Assembly: GCA_028339355.1 (NCBI GenBank)
Contig: JAOLBX010000002.1
Location: 90,218-154,217, forward strand
Source: Bacteroidia bacterium
Lineage (GTDB): Bacteria > Bacteroidota > Bacteroidia > NS11-12g > UBA9320
DNA: 64,000 nt
Direction of reading: 5' to 3'
The notes under the pieces: generated by a model
Told to the model about the DNA's origin: nothing
The model's input: only the letters and a program-made list of their open reading frames with translations
Database searches by the model: none
Shown here: piece after piece, positions 1-8,564 of the stretch
Numbering within the stretch: position 1 is the first letter of the stretch
Layout of the letters: every line of letters starts with the position of its first letter
Translations under genes and position numbers: made by a program

Positions 1-312
1 CCTACTTACAGAGTTGATAGCTTGCCCATCGGCACCATATGGTTGGTATGCAAGCTCTCCTGCTACACTGTGCATCATTCTCCCAGGCATTGGTATGGCC
101 TTACCCAAGACTGCTTCGGCTAATCCTACTTTCTCTAATGCAGTGATGCCTCGTGTAGATAGTGCTAGATTTATAGATCGTCCTGCAGGTATCTCCACAT
201 TTCGCATATCGGGTCTACGCTCATATATATTAACCTCAAAGCCTCTTTTGGCTAAGTATACGGCAACCAATGAACCTGCGAGTCCTCCCCCTACTAATGT
301 TATGCTTCTCAT
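1..312 (-). CDS. kmo: Kynurenine 3-monooxygenase, N-terminal part (runs off the window)
   Basis: FAD-dependent hydroxylase that would turn kynurenine into 3-hydroxykynurenine in the tryptophan-to-NAD (quinolinate) route. The 104 visible residues begin with the dinucleotide-binding fold (VGGGLAGS at residues 7-14, then YERRPD near 36-41) and contain AGRSINLALSTRG and a PMPGRMMH stretch, which I recognise as typical of KMO rather than of other flavin hydroxylases. The ATG is at 310-312; a -7 box candidate (TAACTTTG on the minus strand) lies about 10 bases upstream. The gene is cut by the left edge of the window, so the substrate-binding half and C-terminal membrane region are not seen. Confidence 0.85.
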   Translation of the reverse strand, partial: MRSITLVGGGLAGSLVAVYLAKRGFEVNIYERRPDMRNVEIPAGRSINLALSTRGITALEKVGLAEAVLGKAIPMPGRMMHSVAGELAYQPYGADGQAINSVSR

Positions 313-321
313 ATAAGGTGC

Positions 322-329
322 CAAAGTTA
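322..329 (-). promoter_or_regulatory. Candidate -7 box for kmo
   Basis: Reads TAACTTTG on the minus strand, matching the Bacteroidota -7 consensus TAnnTTTG, about 10 bases before the kmo start codon. No clear -33 TTG was found at the expected 19-21 base spacing. Confidence 0.4.
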
Positions 330-376
330 CACAACCCTATTTTTTATACGATATTTGTTTCAATATAAATTAGCAT

Positions 377-1246
377 TTGAGCACTAAAAACATCTTAATC
401 ATATATAACCCTGCCGCTCATGGGGGTACTTCTTTGAGCACCAAGGATGACTTTGTAAAGTATTTGAAATCTAAAAGTATAGCTTATACCATACACACCA
501 CTAATGACTCCAACGATGCTGAAGAAGTAGGATTGCTCATTCAAAAAAATAATTTTGATCTTATAAGTATCATTGGAGGAGACGGCACTATCAATCTGGC
601 TATTAACTCTATGCCTCATTTTGAGCTGCCTATCCACTTAATACCCGCTGGCTCCGGCAACGATTTAGCTAAAATGCTGTACAATACCAACGATATGCAA
701 CATATTTTTAGTTTGGTTGCTCAGGAGTTGGTTTGCACCACTCCAGTAGATCTTTGGCTTTGTAATGATAAAAAATTTGCGAATGGGTTTGGTGCTGGAT
801 TCGATGGAGCTATTGCCAATGGCATGGATAAAAAATCCTATCTCATAAAAGGGAAAATTAAGTATTGGATAGAAATATTTCGACATATATTTTTTTACAA
901 ATCATCTAAATACTTGATCAATGGAGACAAGCAGGACACCTTCATGCTATCTATAGCCAATGGTAAGGTATACGGCGGAGATTTTTGTGTAGCTCCCAAT
1001 GCCACAATAGATGACCAACTCCTGGATGCTATTCATATAGGTGATATACCTGTATATAAAAGATTCTATTATTTACCTATTCTTAAAAGTGGTAAGCACC
1101 TAAGCCGTGATTTTGTGAGCCCCTCAAAAGGAGATAGTTTTACAATAAGTGCCGACAAGAATATCCCCGCTCATTTGGACGGCGAACCCTTGCTCGAAAA
1201 ATCGTATGAGATAAAATACCTGTGCCAGGTTCAGGCATTATGCTAG
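377..1246 (+). CDS. Diacylglycerol kinase / YegS-type lipid kinase
   Basis: Cytosolic or membrane-associated lipid kinase of the DAGK catalytic family (phosphorylates diacylglycerol or a related lipid with ATP). Visible: the N-terminal strand with YNPAAHGG (10-17), the nucleotide-binding GGDGT at 67-71, the PAGSGNDLA motif near 92-100, and HLDGEPL near the C-terminus. Length 289 is normal for the family. The start is TTG: there is a stop two codons upstream and no ATG before the first conserved strand. The 3' end overlaps the convergent lgt gene by 9 bases. Exact lipid substrate cannot be told. Confidence 0.85.
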   Translation: MSTKNILIIYNPAAHGGTSLSTKDDFVKYLKSKSIAYTIHTTNDSNDAEEVGLLIQKNNFDLISIIGGDGTINLAINSMPHFELPIHLIPAGSGNDLAKMLYNTNDMQHIFSLVAQELVCTTPVDLWLCNDKKFANGFGAGFDGAIANGMDKKSYLIKGKIKYWIEIFRHIFFYKSSKYLINGDKQDTFMLSIANGKVYGGDFCVAPNATIDDQLLDAIHIGDIPVYKRFYYLPILKSGKHLSRDFVSPSKGDSFTISADKNIPAHLDGEPLLEKSYEIKYLCQVQALC

Positions 1247-2044
1247 CTCAGTATTTTTGCTCCATTTTCTCCATACAAATAATGAAATAATAATAATTAT
1301 GATGGCGATAAACTGTGAATGAGATAGTGCTCCTCCAAACAGAAAACCTCTTGCTTCGTCACCGCGAAAGAGTTCTACAATACTTCTACCTACACCATAC
1401 ATCATTAGGTAGATAAGAAAAAGCTGTCCATCGAATTTTTGTTTTTTCTGAACCAAGTATATGGTAAATAGTATGAAGAGGTTTACAAGTATATCAAATA
1501 ATTGAGTCGGATAAAGTGGTACATTTTTGATTGCGGCTAGGCTATCTGGATTGGAAAAAGTCACACCTAACCAACTGCTGCATACCTTGCCATGGCAGCA
1601 GCCTGCTAAGAAACATCCTACCCTGCCAAATGAATGAACCACTGGACCTGCAAAGGACAATACATCCAAAAAAGGTCTCACTGCTATCTTATTTTTCCTG
1701 AGCCATAGTACGATGGTAGGAATTGCAAAAATGAGTGACCCATAAAACACAAACCCTCCACCCAATGCTCTTTTGAGCAAACTCGGGTCGGCTATATATT
1801 TCCCAATATCCTCCATAAAGAAAAATAACTTCCCTCCTATAAATGCCGCTAGAATCACCCAAACAAATAGGCTTGAAAGCTTGTCTGCATCCATTCCAAA
1901 TTTCTTTGTTTTACGAAGTGATATAAAAAAAGCCGCCACTACGCCGAGTGCTATCATAAGACCGTAGCTATGCAGGGTGAAGTGGGCTGGCAAAAATCCT
2001 TGAAGAAATTCAGGAATTGATATGGTTACTAGTTTTGGAAACAT
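1238..2044 (-). CDS. lgt: Prolipoprotein diacylglyceryl transferase, Cys-rich 'GCCHG' type
   Basis: Inner-membrane enzyme that moves a diacylglyceryl group from phosphatidylglycerol to the lipobox cysteine of prolipoproteins. Seven or so hydrophobic segments; the family's HxFGRxGCFLAGCCHG-like signature is at 137-152 and a YPTQLF motif near 180, followed by the GRSIVELFRGD region. Length 268 is standard. This version resembles the form common outside the Bacteroidota, and a second, clearly different Lgt lies at 32344-33465. It stands alone between a convergent lipid kinase and a glycosyltransferase. Probably functional; whether both copies process the same lipoproteins is unknown. Confidence 0.88.
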   Translation of the reverse strand: MFPKLVTISIPEFLQGFLPAHFTLHSYGLMIALGVVAAFFISLRKTKKFGMDADKLSSLFVWVILAAFIGGKLFFFMEDIGKYIADPSLLKRALGGGFVFYGSLIFAIPTIVLWLRKNKIAVRPFLDVLSFAGPVVHSFGRVGCFLAGCCHGKVCSSWLGVTFSNPDSLAAIKNVPLYPTQLFDILVNLFILFTIYLVQKKQKFDGQLFLIYLMMYGVGRSIVELFRGDEARGFLFGGALSHSQFIAIIIIIISLFVWRKWSKNTELA

Positions 2045-2105
2045 GGTATGACAAGATTAATAAAATTATAAGATATTGGTAAGTGTTGGCCTTGGTCATT
2101 CACTT

Positions 2106-3269
2106 CTAGATGCATTCTACGTCATGTTTTTTTTCTGTAGCGGGAGATGCATCAACCGCTGATAAATACTCTGCATTGTACTCCCTTCCTTTCCAAACAG
2201 ACTTTATAGGCAACCAATAAAATAAAGCCGTAGAAACCGTGTTTACTAAGACATAAAGTTCGTAAATAATGAGATGGAAGTAGTTGAACGGTCTACATTT
2301 CACACCTATACATAAAAAAATTATAAAGAATGATTGTATCAAGAATTTACTAAACCATATGGCCATAGCAAGCTTCACATCCACCATAAAGAGATAAACA
2401 AGCACTGGGATAAATAAACCGTAAAGGACCAACATAAATTTCCAATTGAGTGGAAGTTCTCTTGCACCAATGAGCCATCGTTTCCGCTGATGCAACATTT
2501 CTTTTATACTGGGTATGTACCAAGCGAGACCGAGCGTATCCTCATGCATCGTGGTACGCCATTGCCATCCTCTGCTGGTCACTTCTTTGAAAAGTTTATA
2601 GTCTTCCGTAATGGAGAAATCTATTTTTTCGAATCCTCCTGTTTGCCAATAGGCTTCTGCTCGCACTGCCATATTGTTGCCCACACTTGTGCAGCCCACT
2701 CCAATGTTTGCAAATGCTTTTATGTACCCCATAAAATGCAGCCAATCCAAGCTTTGCAATGTGGCAAAAAAACCTCCTCGCTCACACTTGGTAGTACCAC
2801 TTACTATCCCCACTTCTTTAGTAAACTCTTGCAGTAAGCCGAGAATCCAATTCTCTGGAAGTTTAACGTCCACATCTGTTATAAAATAATAGTCGCCTGT
2901 GGCATGTTGTGCTAATTGGCCTAACACATTGGCCTTCCCTCTACCATTACCTAACGTTTTGTCTATTTCAAAAAGTTTAAAATGTGGCTTACCTTTTATA
3001 AAGTCTTTTACCAAAACTGAAGTATTATCTGTACTTGCATCATTCCCAATCAATATCTCAATTTTGTCCTTCGGATAGTTGAGTTTCTCCATAGCTTCTA
3101 GACTACGGATAATAAGGAGTTCTTCGTTTCTAGCTGCAAGAAGTATGGTGACCTTTGGAAACACTTTTCTCTTTTTTAGTTTTACATCATTTTGTTGAAC
3201 GATAGAAACCAGAGAAAATGCTTGAATAGCAAAGAAAATAGCCAATATGAAATATGCAATCCAAATCAT
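2106..3269 (-). CDS. Family 2 glycosyltransferase, membrane-bound, processive type
   Basis: GT-A fold glycosyltransferase anchored in the inner membrane. Order: N-terminal membrane helix (2-25), nucleotide-sugar fold with AARNEE near 45 and NDAST near 75, DxD motif (DVD) near 138, acceptor/catalytic TED near 222, QRKRW (the QxxRW motif of processive enzymes) near 262, then three to four membrane helices at the C-terminus. Its start codon overlaps the stop of the upstream polysaccharide deacetylase as ATGA, so the two are translationally coupled. The pair suggests synthesis and trimming of an envelope polysaccharide or poly-GlcNAc-like polymer, but the product cannot be named. Confidence 0.85.
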   Translation of the reverse strand: MIWIAYFILAIFFAIQAFSLVSIVQQNDVKLKKRKVFPKVTILLAARNEELLIIRSLEAMEKLNYPKDKIEILIGNDASTDNTSVLVKDFIKGKPHFKLFEIDKTLGNGRGKANVLGQLAQHATGDYYFITDVDVKLPENWILGLLQEFTKEVGIVSGTTKCERGGFFATLQSLDWLHFMGYIKAFANIGVGCTSVGNNMAVRAEAYWQTGGFEKIDFSITEDYKLFKEVTSRGWQWRTTMHEDTLGLAWYIPSIKEMLHQRKRWLIGARELPLNWKFMLVLYGLFIPVLVYLFMVDVKLAMAIWFSKFLIQSFFIIFLCIGVKCRPFNYFHLIIYELYVLVNTVSTALFYWLPIKSVWKGREYNAEYLSAVDASPATEKKHDVECI

Positions 3270-3871
3270 AAGGCTCTCATCTCATATCCTTCCTTTGCAA
3301 GAAACTGCAGGTAATCAGGCAAAAGCACTTTCAGATTCGGATTCGCCTTTATGCTATCATGAAATACAACAATACTTCCCGATTTGGTTGCTTTTTGTAT
3401 TCGTTTTTGAGCTTTTTTTGTGTTTAACCCTTTCAGATAATCTTTGGTAAGGACATCCCACATCACAATTTCATATTCTGTACTAAGCGGTTTTATCGCC
3501 CCAAAATTTATACGTCCAAATGGAGGTCTAAAAAGTCTTTTTTCGTGTATCACATCATTGCATTGATCTATATCATGCATATACGCCGCAGTGCTTATCC
3601 CCCATCCTTTGAGGTGGTGATAAGTGTGATTACCAATGGAGTGCCCATTCTTTTCTAGCTCGCTGAGCACATCTGGATGCGTCTGTGCATTTTCTCCTAC
3701 CACAAAAAAGCTACCCTTAGCTCCTACCTTATCGAGCTCTTGAATAACCCAGCGAGTAATATCTGGATGCGGTCCATCATCAAATGTGAGATAAACCACT
3801 TTTGTACCTTCACTTCTTCTCCAGGTAAGCGTGGGCAAAAATGTTTTTCCTATGGTGTACCAAAAATTCAA
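3266..3871 (-). CDS. Polysaccharide deacetylase (NodB-type)
   Basis: Metal-dependent N- or O-deacetylase of carbohydrate polymers (carbohydrate esterase family 4). The TFDDGPHPD motif carries the catalytic base and first metal ligand; GHSIGNHTYHH supplies the two His ligands; RPPFGR is motif 3; WDVLTKDYL and VVFHDS are motifs 4 and 5, so all catalytic motifs are intact. The frame is open up to 4096, but that part overlaps the divergent TolC gene and does not look conserved; I prefer the TTG at 3869-3871, giving 201 residues with a short hydrophobic N-terminus. Overlaps the glycosyltransferase start by four bases. Start position is uncertain. Confidence 0.85.
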   Translation of the reverse strand: MNFWYTIGKTFLPTLTWRRSEGTKVVYLTFDDGPHPDITRWVIQELDKVGAKGSFFVVGENAQTHPDVLSELEKNGHSIGNHTYHHLKGWGISTAAYMHDIDQCNDVIHEKRLFRPPFGRINFGAIKPLSTEYEIVMWDVLTKDYLKGLNTKKAQKRIQKATKSGSIVVFHDSIKANPNLKVLLPDYLQFLAKEGYEMRAL

Positions 3872-4076
3872 TAGTACAAAGCTATGGAAACCTGCAAGAG
3901 TTTGTATTTGTTTTTTCAATAAGCTAGTCTGATTGAGCACGATGACTATGCCATTAAAATCAAGACCAATCTTGCACTGCCTTCCATTAAAACGAGGATT
4001 AATCAAGATTAATCGAGTGCCAAAAATCTTAGCCGTTTCTCCACCTACATTTGGACGCTTAGAACATCTTCCCAAT

Positions 4077-5492
4077 ATGCAAAAAGCTATTCTCATTCTT
4101 TTAACCTTATTCGCTCTAAATGCTTCTGCCCAAGATGTCGAAAAATGGAATCTGCAAAAATGTGTAGATTATGCTCTAGAACATAACACCTCTGTGCAAC
4201 AAGGAGAGCTTCAAGGCGAGATTTTGAGCAATAACCTAAGACAAGCAAAACTAGGAAGAGTTCCTACCTTAAACGGAAGTGGAAACCACAACTACAACAT
4301 AGGTAGAACCATTGATCCATTTACCAATACGTTTAGCACGACTACTATACAGAGTAATAGTTTTTCGCTGAGCAGTGGTGTACTCTTATACGGTGGTAGT
4401 CAAGTAAATAACTCCATAAAACAATCTCAAAAAGCCACTGAGGCAAATAAACAATCAATAGAAGTAGTTAGAAACCAAATTGCTCTTTCTGTCGCGACTA
4501 CTTATTTGCAGATTATCCAGTCTGAAGAAAATCTTAGTATAGCGGAATCGCAATTAGAGATAACTAAGAATCAACTAGACAGAGCTCTCAAATTAGTGCA
4601 AAGTGGTTCTGTGAACCAAAGTACATCTCTAAACCTAAAAGCTCAACTGGCTAACGATAGAGTAAATGTAATCAATGCTCAAAACAGTATACAATTAGGC
4701 TATAACGCTCTCATTAATTTAATGCAGTTTCCTCTTGATCAAAATTTTGAAATAGAACGAAATATTAACACTCAGACACCAACGCTTCCGTCAGAGAGTG
4801 TAGCTACACTTTATGAGATGGCATTGGAGAATCTACCAGAAATTAAACAAGCTGAACTCCAAATAACCCAAAGTCAATTGGGTGAGAAGGTGGCAGCGGG
4901 TGGTCTTCAACCATCGCTCTCTGCATATGGAAACATTAACACAGTTTACTCTCAAAGTGGCAAAGAAATAAACACTACCGGTCAATACGATTTAGTTCCA
5001 ATAGGTTATACTAAGACTTCTCTAGAACCTGTACTTCAACCTCAGCCCATAACGGAGATTAAGGATAAAGCATTTGGAAATCAAATCTCAGATAACCTTG
5101 GTCAACAAGTAGGAATATCACTATCCGTTCCTGTTTTTAATGGATACAGAAACAAAACTGCTTTTGAAAATGCAAAGCTTAATACAAAGATTTTTGAGCT
5201 CGCATTGGATAATACAAAAAACCAACTTAGAAACGATATAACGACTGCATATACTAAATTGAAAGCTGCAAAAAGCAGATACGACGCTTCCAAGCTAAGC
5301 GAAGAAGCTCAAAAATTAAATTTTGAATTTAGTCAAAAACGGTTTGATGCAGGAATGATGAATGGAGTGGACCTCTTGACAGCAAAAAACCAATGGAGTC
5401 AATCTCTCACTCAAATGCTTAATGCGAAATATGAGTATATATTTAGAGCTTTGATTATCGAATTTTATAAAGGAAACAAACTATCACTATAA
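4077..5492 (+). CDS. TolC-family outer-membrane channel protein
   Basis: Outer-membrane tunnel subunit of a tripartite export system. Starting at the ATG at 4077 gives a clean signal peptide (MQKAILILLTLFALNASAQ), so the longer open frame from 3933 is not used. Two repeated halves of long heptad-rich helices (around 115-200 and 330-440) with strand segments between, and 471 residues, are normal for the family. The stop overlaps the start of the membrane-fusion gene (TAATG). No inner-membrane pump is encoded next to the pair, so its transporter partner must be elsewhere. Confidence 0.9.
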   Translation: MQKAILILLTLFALNASAQDVEKWNLQKCVDYALEHNTSVQQGELQGEILSNNLRQAKLGRVPTLNGSGNHNYNIGRTIDPFTNTFSTTTIQSNSFSLSSGVLLYGGSQVNNSIKQSQKATEANKQSIEVVRNQIALSVATTYLQIIQSEENLSIAESQLEITKNQLDRALKLVQSGSVNQSTSLNLKAQLANDRVNVINAQNSIQLGYNALINLMQFPLDQNFEIERNINTQTPTLPSESVATLYEMALENLPEIKQAELQITQSQLGEKVAAGGLQPSLSAYGNINTVYSQSGKEINTTGQYDLVPIGYTKTSLEPVLQPQPITEIKDKAFGNQISDNLGQQVGISLSVPVFNGYRNKTAFENAKLNTKIFELALDNTKNQLRNDITTAYTKLKAAKSRYDASKLSEEAQKLNFEFSQKRFDAGMMNGVDLLTAKNQWSQSLTQMLNAKYEYIFRALIIEFYKGNKLSL

Positions 5493-6793
5493 TGAGTAAA
5501 AAGAATATTTGGATTACAGTAGGACTACTAGTAGCAGTTGGTGTATTAATATATATTGGTAAAAACAGGAGCCGTGGAGAATTAGAAGTAAACCTAGGTA
5601 AGGTAGAAAAGCGAACAATAATAAGTACTGTAAGTGCCAATGGAAAAATACGTCCGGAAGCAGAAGTTAAGATAAGTGCAGACGTTTCGGGTGAAATAAC
5701 TGAACTCTACGTGCAAGAAGGGGATACAGTGCTAGAAGGTGAACTCCTTCTTAAGATAAATCCTGATTTATATATTACATCTAGAGACAGAGCAAGAGCT
5801 GGGGTGAGTAGCTCCAGAAGCAACTTGAAAACAAGTCAAGCACAGCTTATTCAAGCCACAGCTAGATTTACAGAACAAGAATCCGCTTTTCGAAGAACCG
5901 AAAAATTATTTAAAGACAAGGTGTTGAGTCAAGCTGAATATGATGCTGCAAATAGTGCCTATTCAGTTGCAAAAAGTGAAGTAAAAGCAGCCGAAGAAAG
6001 AGTCTCCGCTGCAAGGTATGGAATTGATAACTCGCAAGCTGGTCTGAATGAAGCAAACAAAAATCTAGGTAGGACCAGTATTTATGCCCCATCAGATGGT
6101 ATAGTAAGTGCCCTGAACAATGAAAAAGGTGAGCGTGTAGTAGGAACCGCACAAATGGCGGGTACCGAAATTATGGTTATCTCCAACTTTAACAATATGG
6201 AAGTAATAGTAGATATAAACGAAAATGATATTCTAGAAGTAAAAAAAGGAGATACGACCATTGTAGAAGTAGATGCATATAGAGACCGTAAGTTTAAAGC
6301 TTTGGTTACCGAAATATCTACTTCCGCTAGCAACAGCGGAGGAGTGCAAATGAGCACAGATCAAGTCACCAATTTTGAGGTAAAAATACGACTATTAAAA
6401 ACCAGTTATTTGGACCTGTTGGAAAAATCCGAAACTCCTTTTTTGCCTGGGATGAGTGCCAATGTGGAGATACAAACTTTGGTAAAAAAAGACATTCCTT
6501 GTTTGCCAATAGAGGCAGTAGGCACTAGAGTACAAGAAGATTCTATGAAAAACAACTCTTCTGAGGATGAAGAACTAGACGAAGTGGTATTTGCTGTTAA
6601 GGATAATAAAGCAATTAAGTACGTTGTAAAAACAGGTATCCAAGACAGCCGTTATATTGAGATCATCACCGGATTACAAACGGGCGATGAGGTAATAGTA
6701 GGTCCTTATGATGCAGTGAGCAAAAAGCTGAAGCAAGACAAGAAAATAAAGGTAGTTTCTAAGAAAAAGTTAGAAAATCTTGAAGAAGAGTAA
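5492..6793 (+). CDS. Periplasmic adaptor (membrane fusion) protein, MacA/HlyD type
   Basis: Links an inner-membrane pump to TolC. One N-terminal membrane helix (5-23), a split lipoyl domain (first half ends near 85, second half near 190-215), an alpha-helical coiled-coil hairpin (about 100-190, rich in Ala/Glu/Gln), a beta-barrel domain and a membrane-proximal domain ending in a Lys-rich tail. Translationally coupled to the TolC gene by a one-base overlap. In MacAB-type operons an ABC permease/ATPase gene would follow; here the next gene is the convergent pyrE two bases away, so the pump gene is missing from this locus. Confidence 0.88.
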   Translation: MSKKNIWITVGLLVAVGVLIYIGKNRSRGELEVNLGKVEKRTIISTVSANGKIRPEAEVKISADVSGEITELYVQEGDTVLEGELLLKINPDLYITSRDRARAGVSSSRSNLKTSQAQLIQATARFTEQESAFRRTEKLFKDKVLSQAEYDAANSAYSVAKSEVKAAEERVSAARYGIDNSQAGLNEANKNLGRTSIYAPSDGIVSALNNEKGERVVGTAQMAGTEIMVISNFNNMEVIVDINENDILEVKKGDTTIVEVDAYRDRKFKALVTEISTSASNSGGVQMSTDQVTNFEVKIRLLKTSYLDLLEKSETPFLPGMSANVEIQTLVKKDIPCLPIEAVGTRVQEDSMKNNSSEDEELDEVVFAVKDNKAIKYVVKTGIQDSRYIEIITGLQTGDEVIVGPYDAVSKKLKQDKKIKVVSKKKLENLEEE

Positions 6794-6795
6794 GT

Positions 6796-7431
6796 TTATC
6801 CGTTCCATTCAGCCGGATTCTCTCGCCACTTGGCAAGACTAGCCAAATCACTTTCTTTAACATAGCCTGAATTCACAGCTTCCTTAATCATAGCACTGTA
6901 GTTTCCTAGTGTGATGCATTTACAATTTGCTTTGGTAAAGTTGTCTTCTGCCAATTGAAAACCATAAGTAAAAATTGCGGCCATTCCCATAACATTGTAC
7001 CCTTCGGACCTCAAGTATTCCACGACTTTAAGACTACTTCCTCCAGTACTTATGAGATCTTCTAGCACTACTATCTTGGCGTTTTTATCTACCTTCCCTT
7101 CCAGTTGTCTTTTTAGTCCATGAACTTTAGGCTCCGGTCTACAGTAAGCATAGCTCAAATTCATTTCGTCTGCAATAAGTGCACCCATTGCAATACCCGC
7201 TGTAGCTACACCTATTATAGTGTCTACCTCAAAGAACTCTTCCAACACCTTAGATGATAGCATTCTCTTAATATCAGCCCTATGACTCGCATAAGACAAT
7301 ACCGTTCTATTGTCACAGTATATTGGGCTATTCCACCCACTACTCCACTTAAAAGGATTATCTGGAGATAACTTTATGGCACTTGTTTCTAATAAAATTT
7401 TAGCGACTTTTGCTTCTACATTCATACTCAT
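6796..7431 (-). CDS. pyrE: Orotate phosphoribosyltransferase
   Basis: Pyrimidine biosynthesis: orotate plus PRPP to orotidine monophosphate, in the cytosol. The type I PRPP-binding motif VVLEDLISTGGSS is at 121-133, preceded by the catalytic flexible-loop region around 95-112 (PEPKVHGLKR). Length 211 is typical. Divergent from the NUDIX gene with only 13 bases between start codons. A -7 box candidate (TACATTTG on minus) spans the NUDIX start codon, implying a nearly leaderless pyrE mRNA. Confidence 0.93.
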   Translation of the reverse strand: MSMNVEAKVAKILLETSAIKLSPDNPFKWSSGWNSPIYCDNRTVLSYASHRADIKRMLSSKVLEEFFEVDTIIGVATAGIAMGALIADEMNLSYAYCRPEPKVHGLKRQLEGKVDKNAKIVVLEDLISTGGSSLKVVEYLRSEGYNVMGMAAIFTYGFQLAEDNFTKANCKCITLGNYSAMIKEAVNSGYVKESDLASLAKWRENPAEWNG

Positions 7432-7441
7432 AAATTATTGG

Positions 7442-7449
7442 CAAATGTA
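7442..7449 (-). promoter_or_regulatory. Candidate -7 box for pyrE, overlapping the NUDIX start codon
   Basis: Minus-strand TACATTTG fits TAnnTTTG and lies 10 bases before the pyrE ATG. The NUDIX ATG (7445-7447) is inside this box, so the two genes share the same few bases for transcription and translation start. No -33 match at the usual spacing. Confidence 0.35.
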
Positions 7450-8080
7450 TCACATTTTTCACGGCAAGCATCTTTTGATACTCGCTAGATCTACAGATAA
7501 AATCGAAAAACACAAACCCGATTTCATTCTAAAAAAACCCGAAGAAGATCAGGTGAAAGAAGCCTTGAAGCTAAGTAAACGAGCAACTAAAGCACTCACT
7601 ATTGCCTTAATTGGTAGTCCAAACAAGCTCTTAGACACTATATTCCTCGAATTTAAATTAGTAATCGCAGCTGGCGGATTAGTGTTTAATAAGGATAATG
7701 AGATATTACTTATCAAACGTCTTGGTAGATGGGATCTTCCAAAAGGTAAGCTCAAGAAAAAGGAAGACATTGAAACTTGTGCTGTAAGAGAAGTAGAGGA
7801 AGAGACCGGTGCTACTGGGCTTAAGATTAAATACTCGCTACCAGATACATTTCACACCTATTATCGAAATGAAAAGTGGATAGTGAAACAGACTCATTGG
7901 TATAAGATGAGTTGTAAGAAAAAACAAAATTTTGTTCCTCAGCTAGAAGAAGACATTGAAGATGTGCAGTGGTTTCCAATGGATAAGATAAAATTAAAAG
8001 AATTAGACACTTATCCAGCTATTAGATATATAATTAAAAAATATCGGAAAATAGCTCGGGCAAAACTTGCCGCGTCATAA
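7445..8080 (+). CDS. NUDIX hydrolase with N-terminal extension
   Basis: Hydrolase of a nucleoside diphosphate linked to another group. The NUDIX box GX5EX7REUXEEXGU is complete (GKLKKKE ... REVEEETGA, about residues 99-121). The first 75 residues precede the NUDIX fold and contain no recognised domain. The ATG at 7445 is the first plausible start; the frame stays open further upstream into pyrE but that is antisense to it. Divergent from pyrE. The substrate cannot be inferred from sequence. Confidence 0.85.
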   Translation: MYHIFHGKHLLILARSTDKIEKHKPDFILKKPEEDQVKEALKLSKRATKALTIALIGSPNKLLDTIFLEFKLVIAAGGLVFNKDNEILLIKRLGRWDLPKGKLKKKEDIETCAVREVEEETGATGLKIKYSLPDTFHTYYRNEKWIVKQTHWYKMSCKKKQNFVPQLEEDIEDVQWFPMDKIKLKELDTYPAIRYIIKKYRKIARAKLAAS

Positions 8081-8087
8081 CCTTAGA

Positions 8088-8564
8088 CTATTTCATTTTA
8101 CGAATATCCTCTACCATCAGCGATGGTAGATATTTAGAGTAGTTGCCCTCAAAACGAATCAAGTCTCTAACTATAGTGCTACTTACCGTAGCATTCGACT
8201 GATGGCTCATAATAAAAACGCTTTTTATCCCTGGAGACATATCTTCATTCACATAAGCTATTTGCTTTTCGTAGGTGAAATCTTGTGTAGTTCTCAAGCC
8301 CCTCAAAATAAAGGTAGCATCCAAGCTTTCGGCAAACTTTGCGGTAAGCCCTTCATAAGACATCACTTTTACATTTGGTTTATCTTCAAACAATTTGTTG
8401 ATCCATAGTTTCCTTTGTTCAAGCGTGAACATATGCTTCTTGTCCGCGTTCACACCCAAGGCGACTATTACTTCATCAAAAATGTCTAATCCTCTATTTA
8501 CTATATCCAAATGGCCCAGTGTGAAGGGATCGAAAGTGCCTGGGAATAATGCTAATTTATTCAT
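8088..8564 (-). CDS. coaD: Phosphopantetheine adenylyltransferase
   Basis: Fourth step of coenzyme A synthesis: 4'-phosphopantetheine plus ATP to dephospho-CoA. The nucleotidyltransferase signature GTFDPFTLGH is at 9-18 and the second motif NATVSSTIVR near 128-137; length 158 matches the family. I use the ATG at 8564 rather than a TTG four codons earlier. It overlaps the end of rsmD by 8 bases, in the common rsmD-coaD arrangement. Ends 7 bases from the convergent NUDIX gene. Confidence 0.95.
   Translation of the reverse strand: MNKLALFPGTFDPFTLGHLDIVNRGLDIFDEVIVALGVNADKKHMFTLEQRKLWINKLFEDKPNVKVMSYEGLTAKFAESLDATFILRGLRTTQDFTYEKQIAYVNEDMSPGIKSVFIMSHQSNATVSSTIVRDLIRFEGNYSKYLPSLMVEDIRKMK

Noticed and set aside
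14..316. 100-codon + strand frame at the left edge
   Set aside because: It is the antisense of kmo; the minus strand shows the FAD-binding family text.
2490..2837. 115-codon + strand frame inside the glycosyltransferase
   Set aside because: Antisense to a gene with all catalytic motifs; no family text of its own.
3933..4076. N-terminal extension of the TolC gene
   Set aside because: Lies before a clean signal peptide and has no family character; start placed at 4077.
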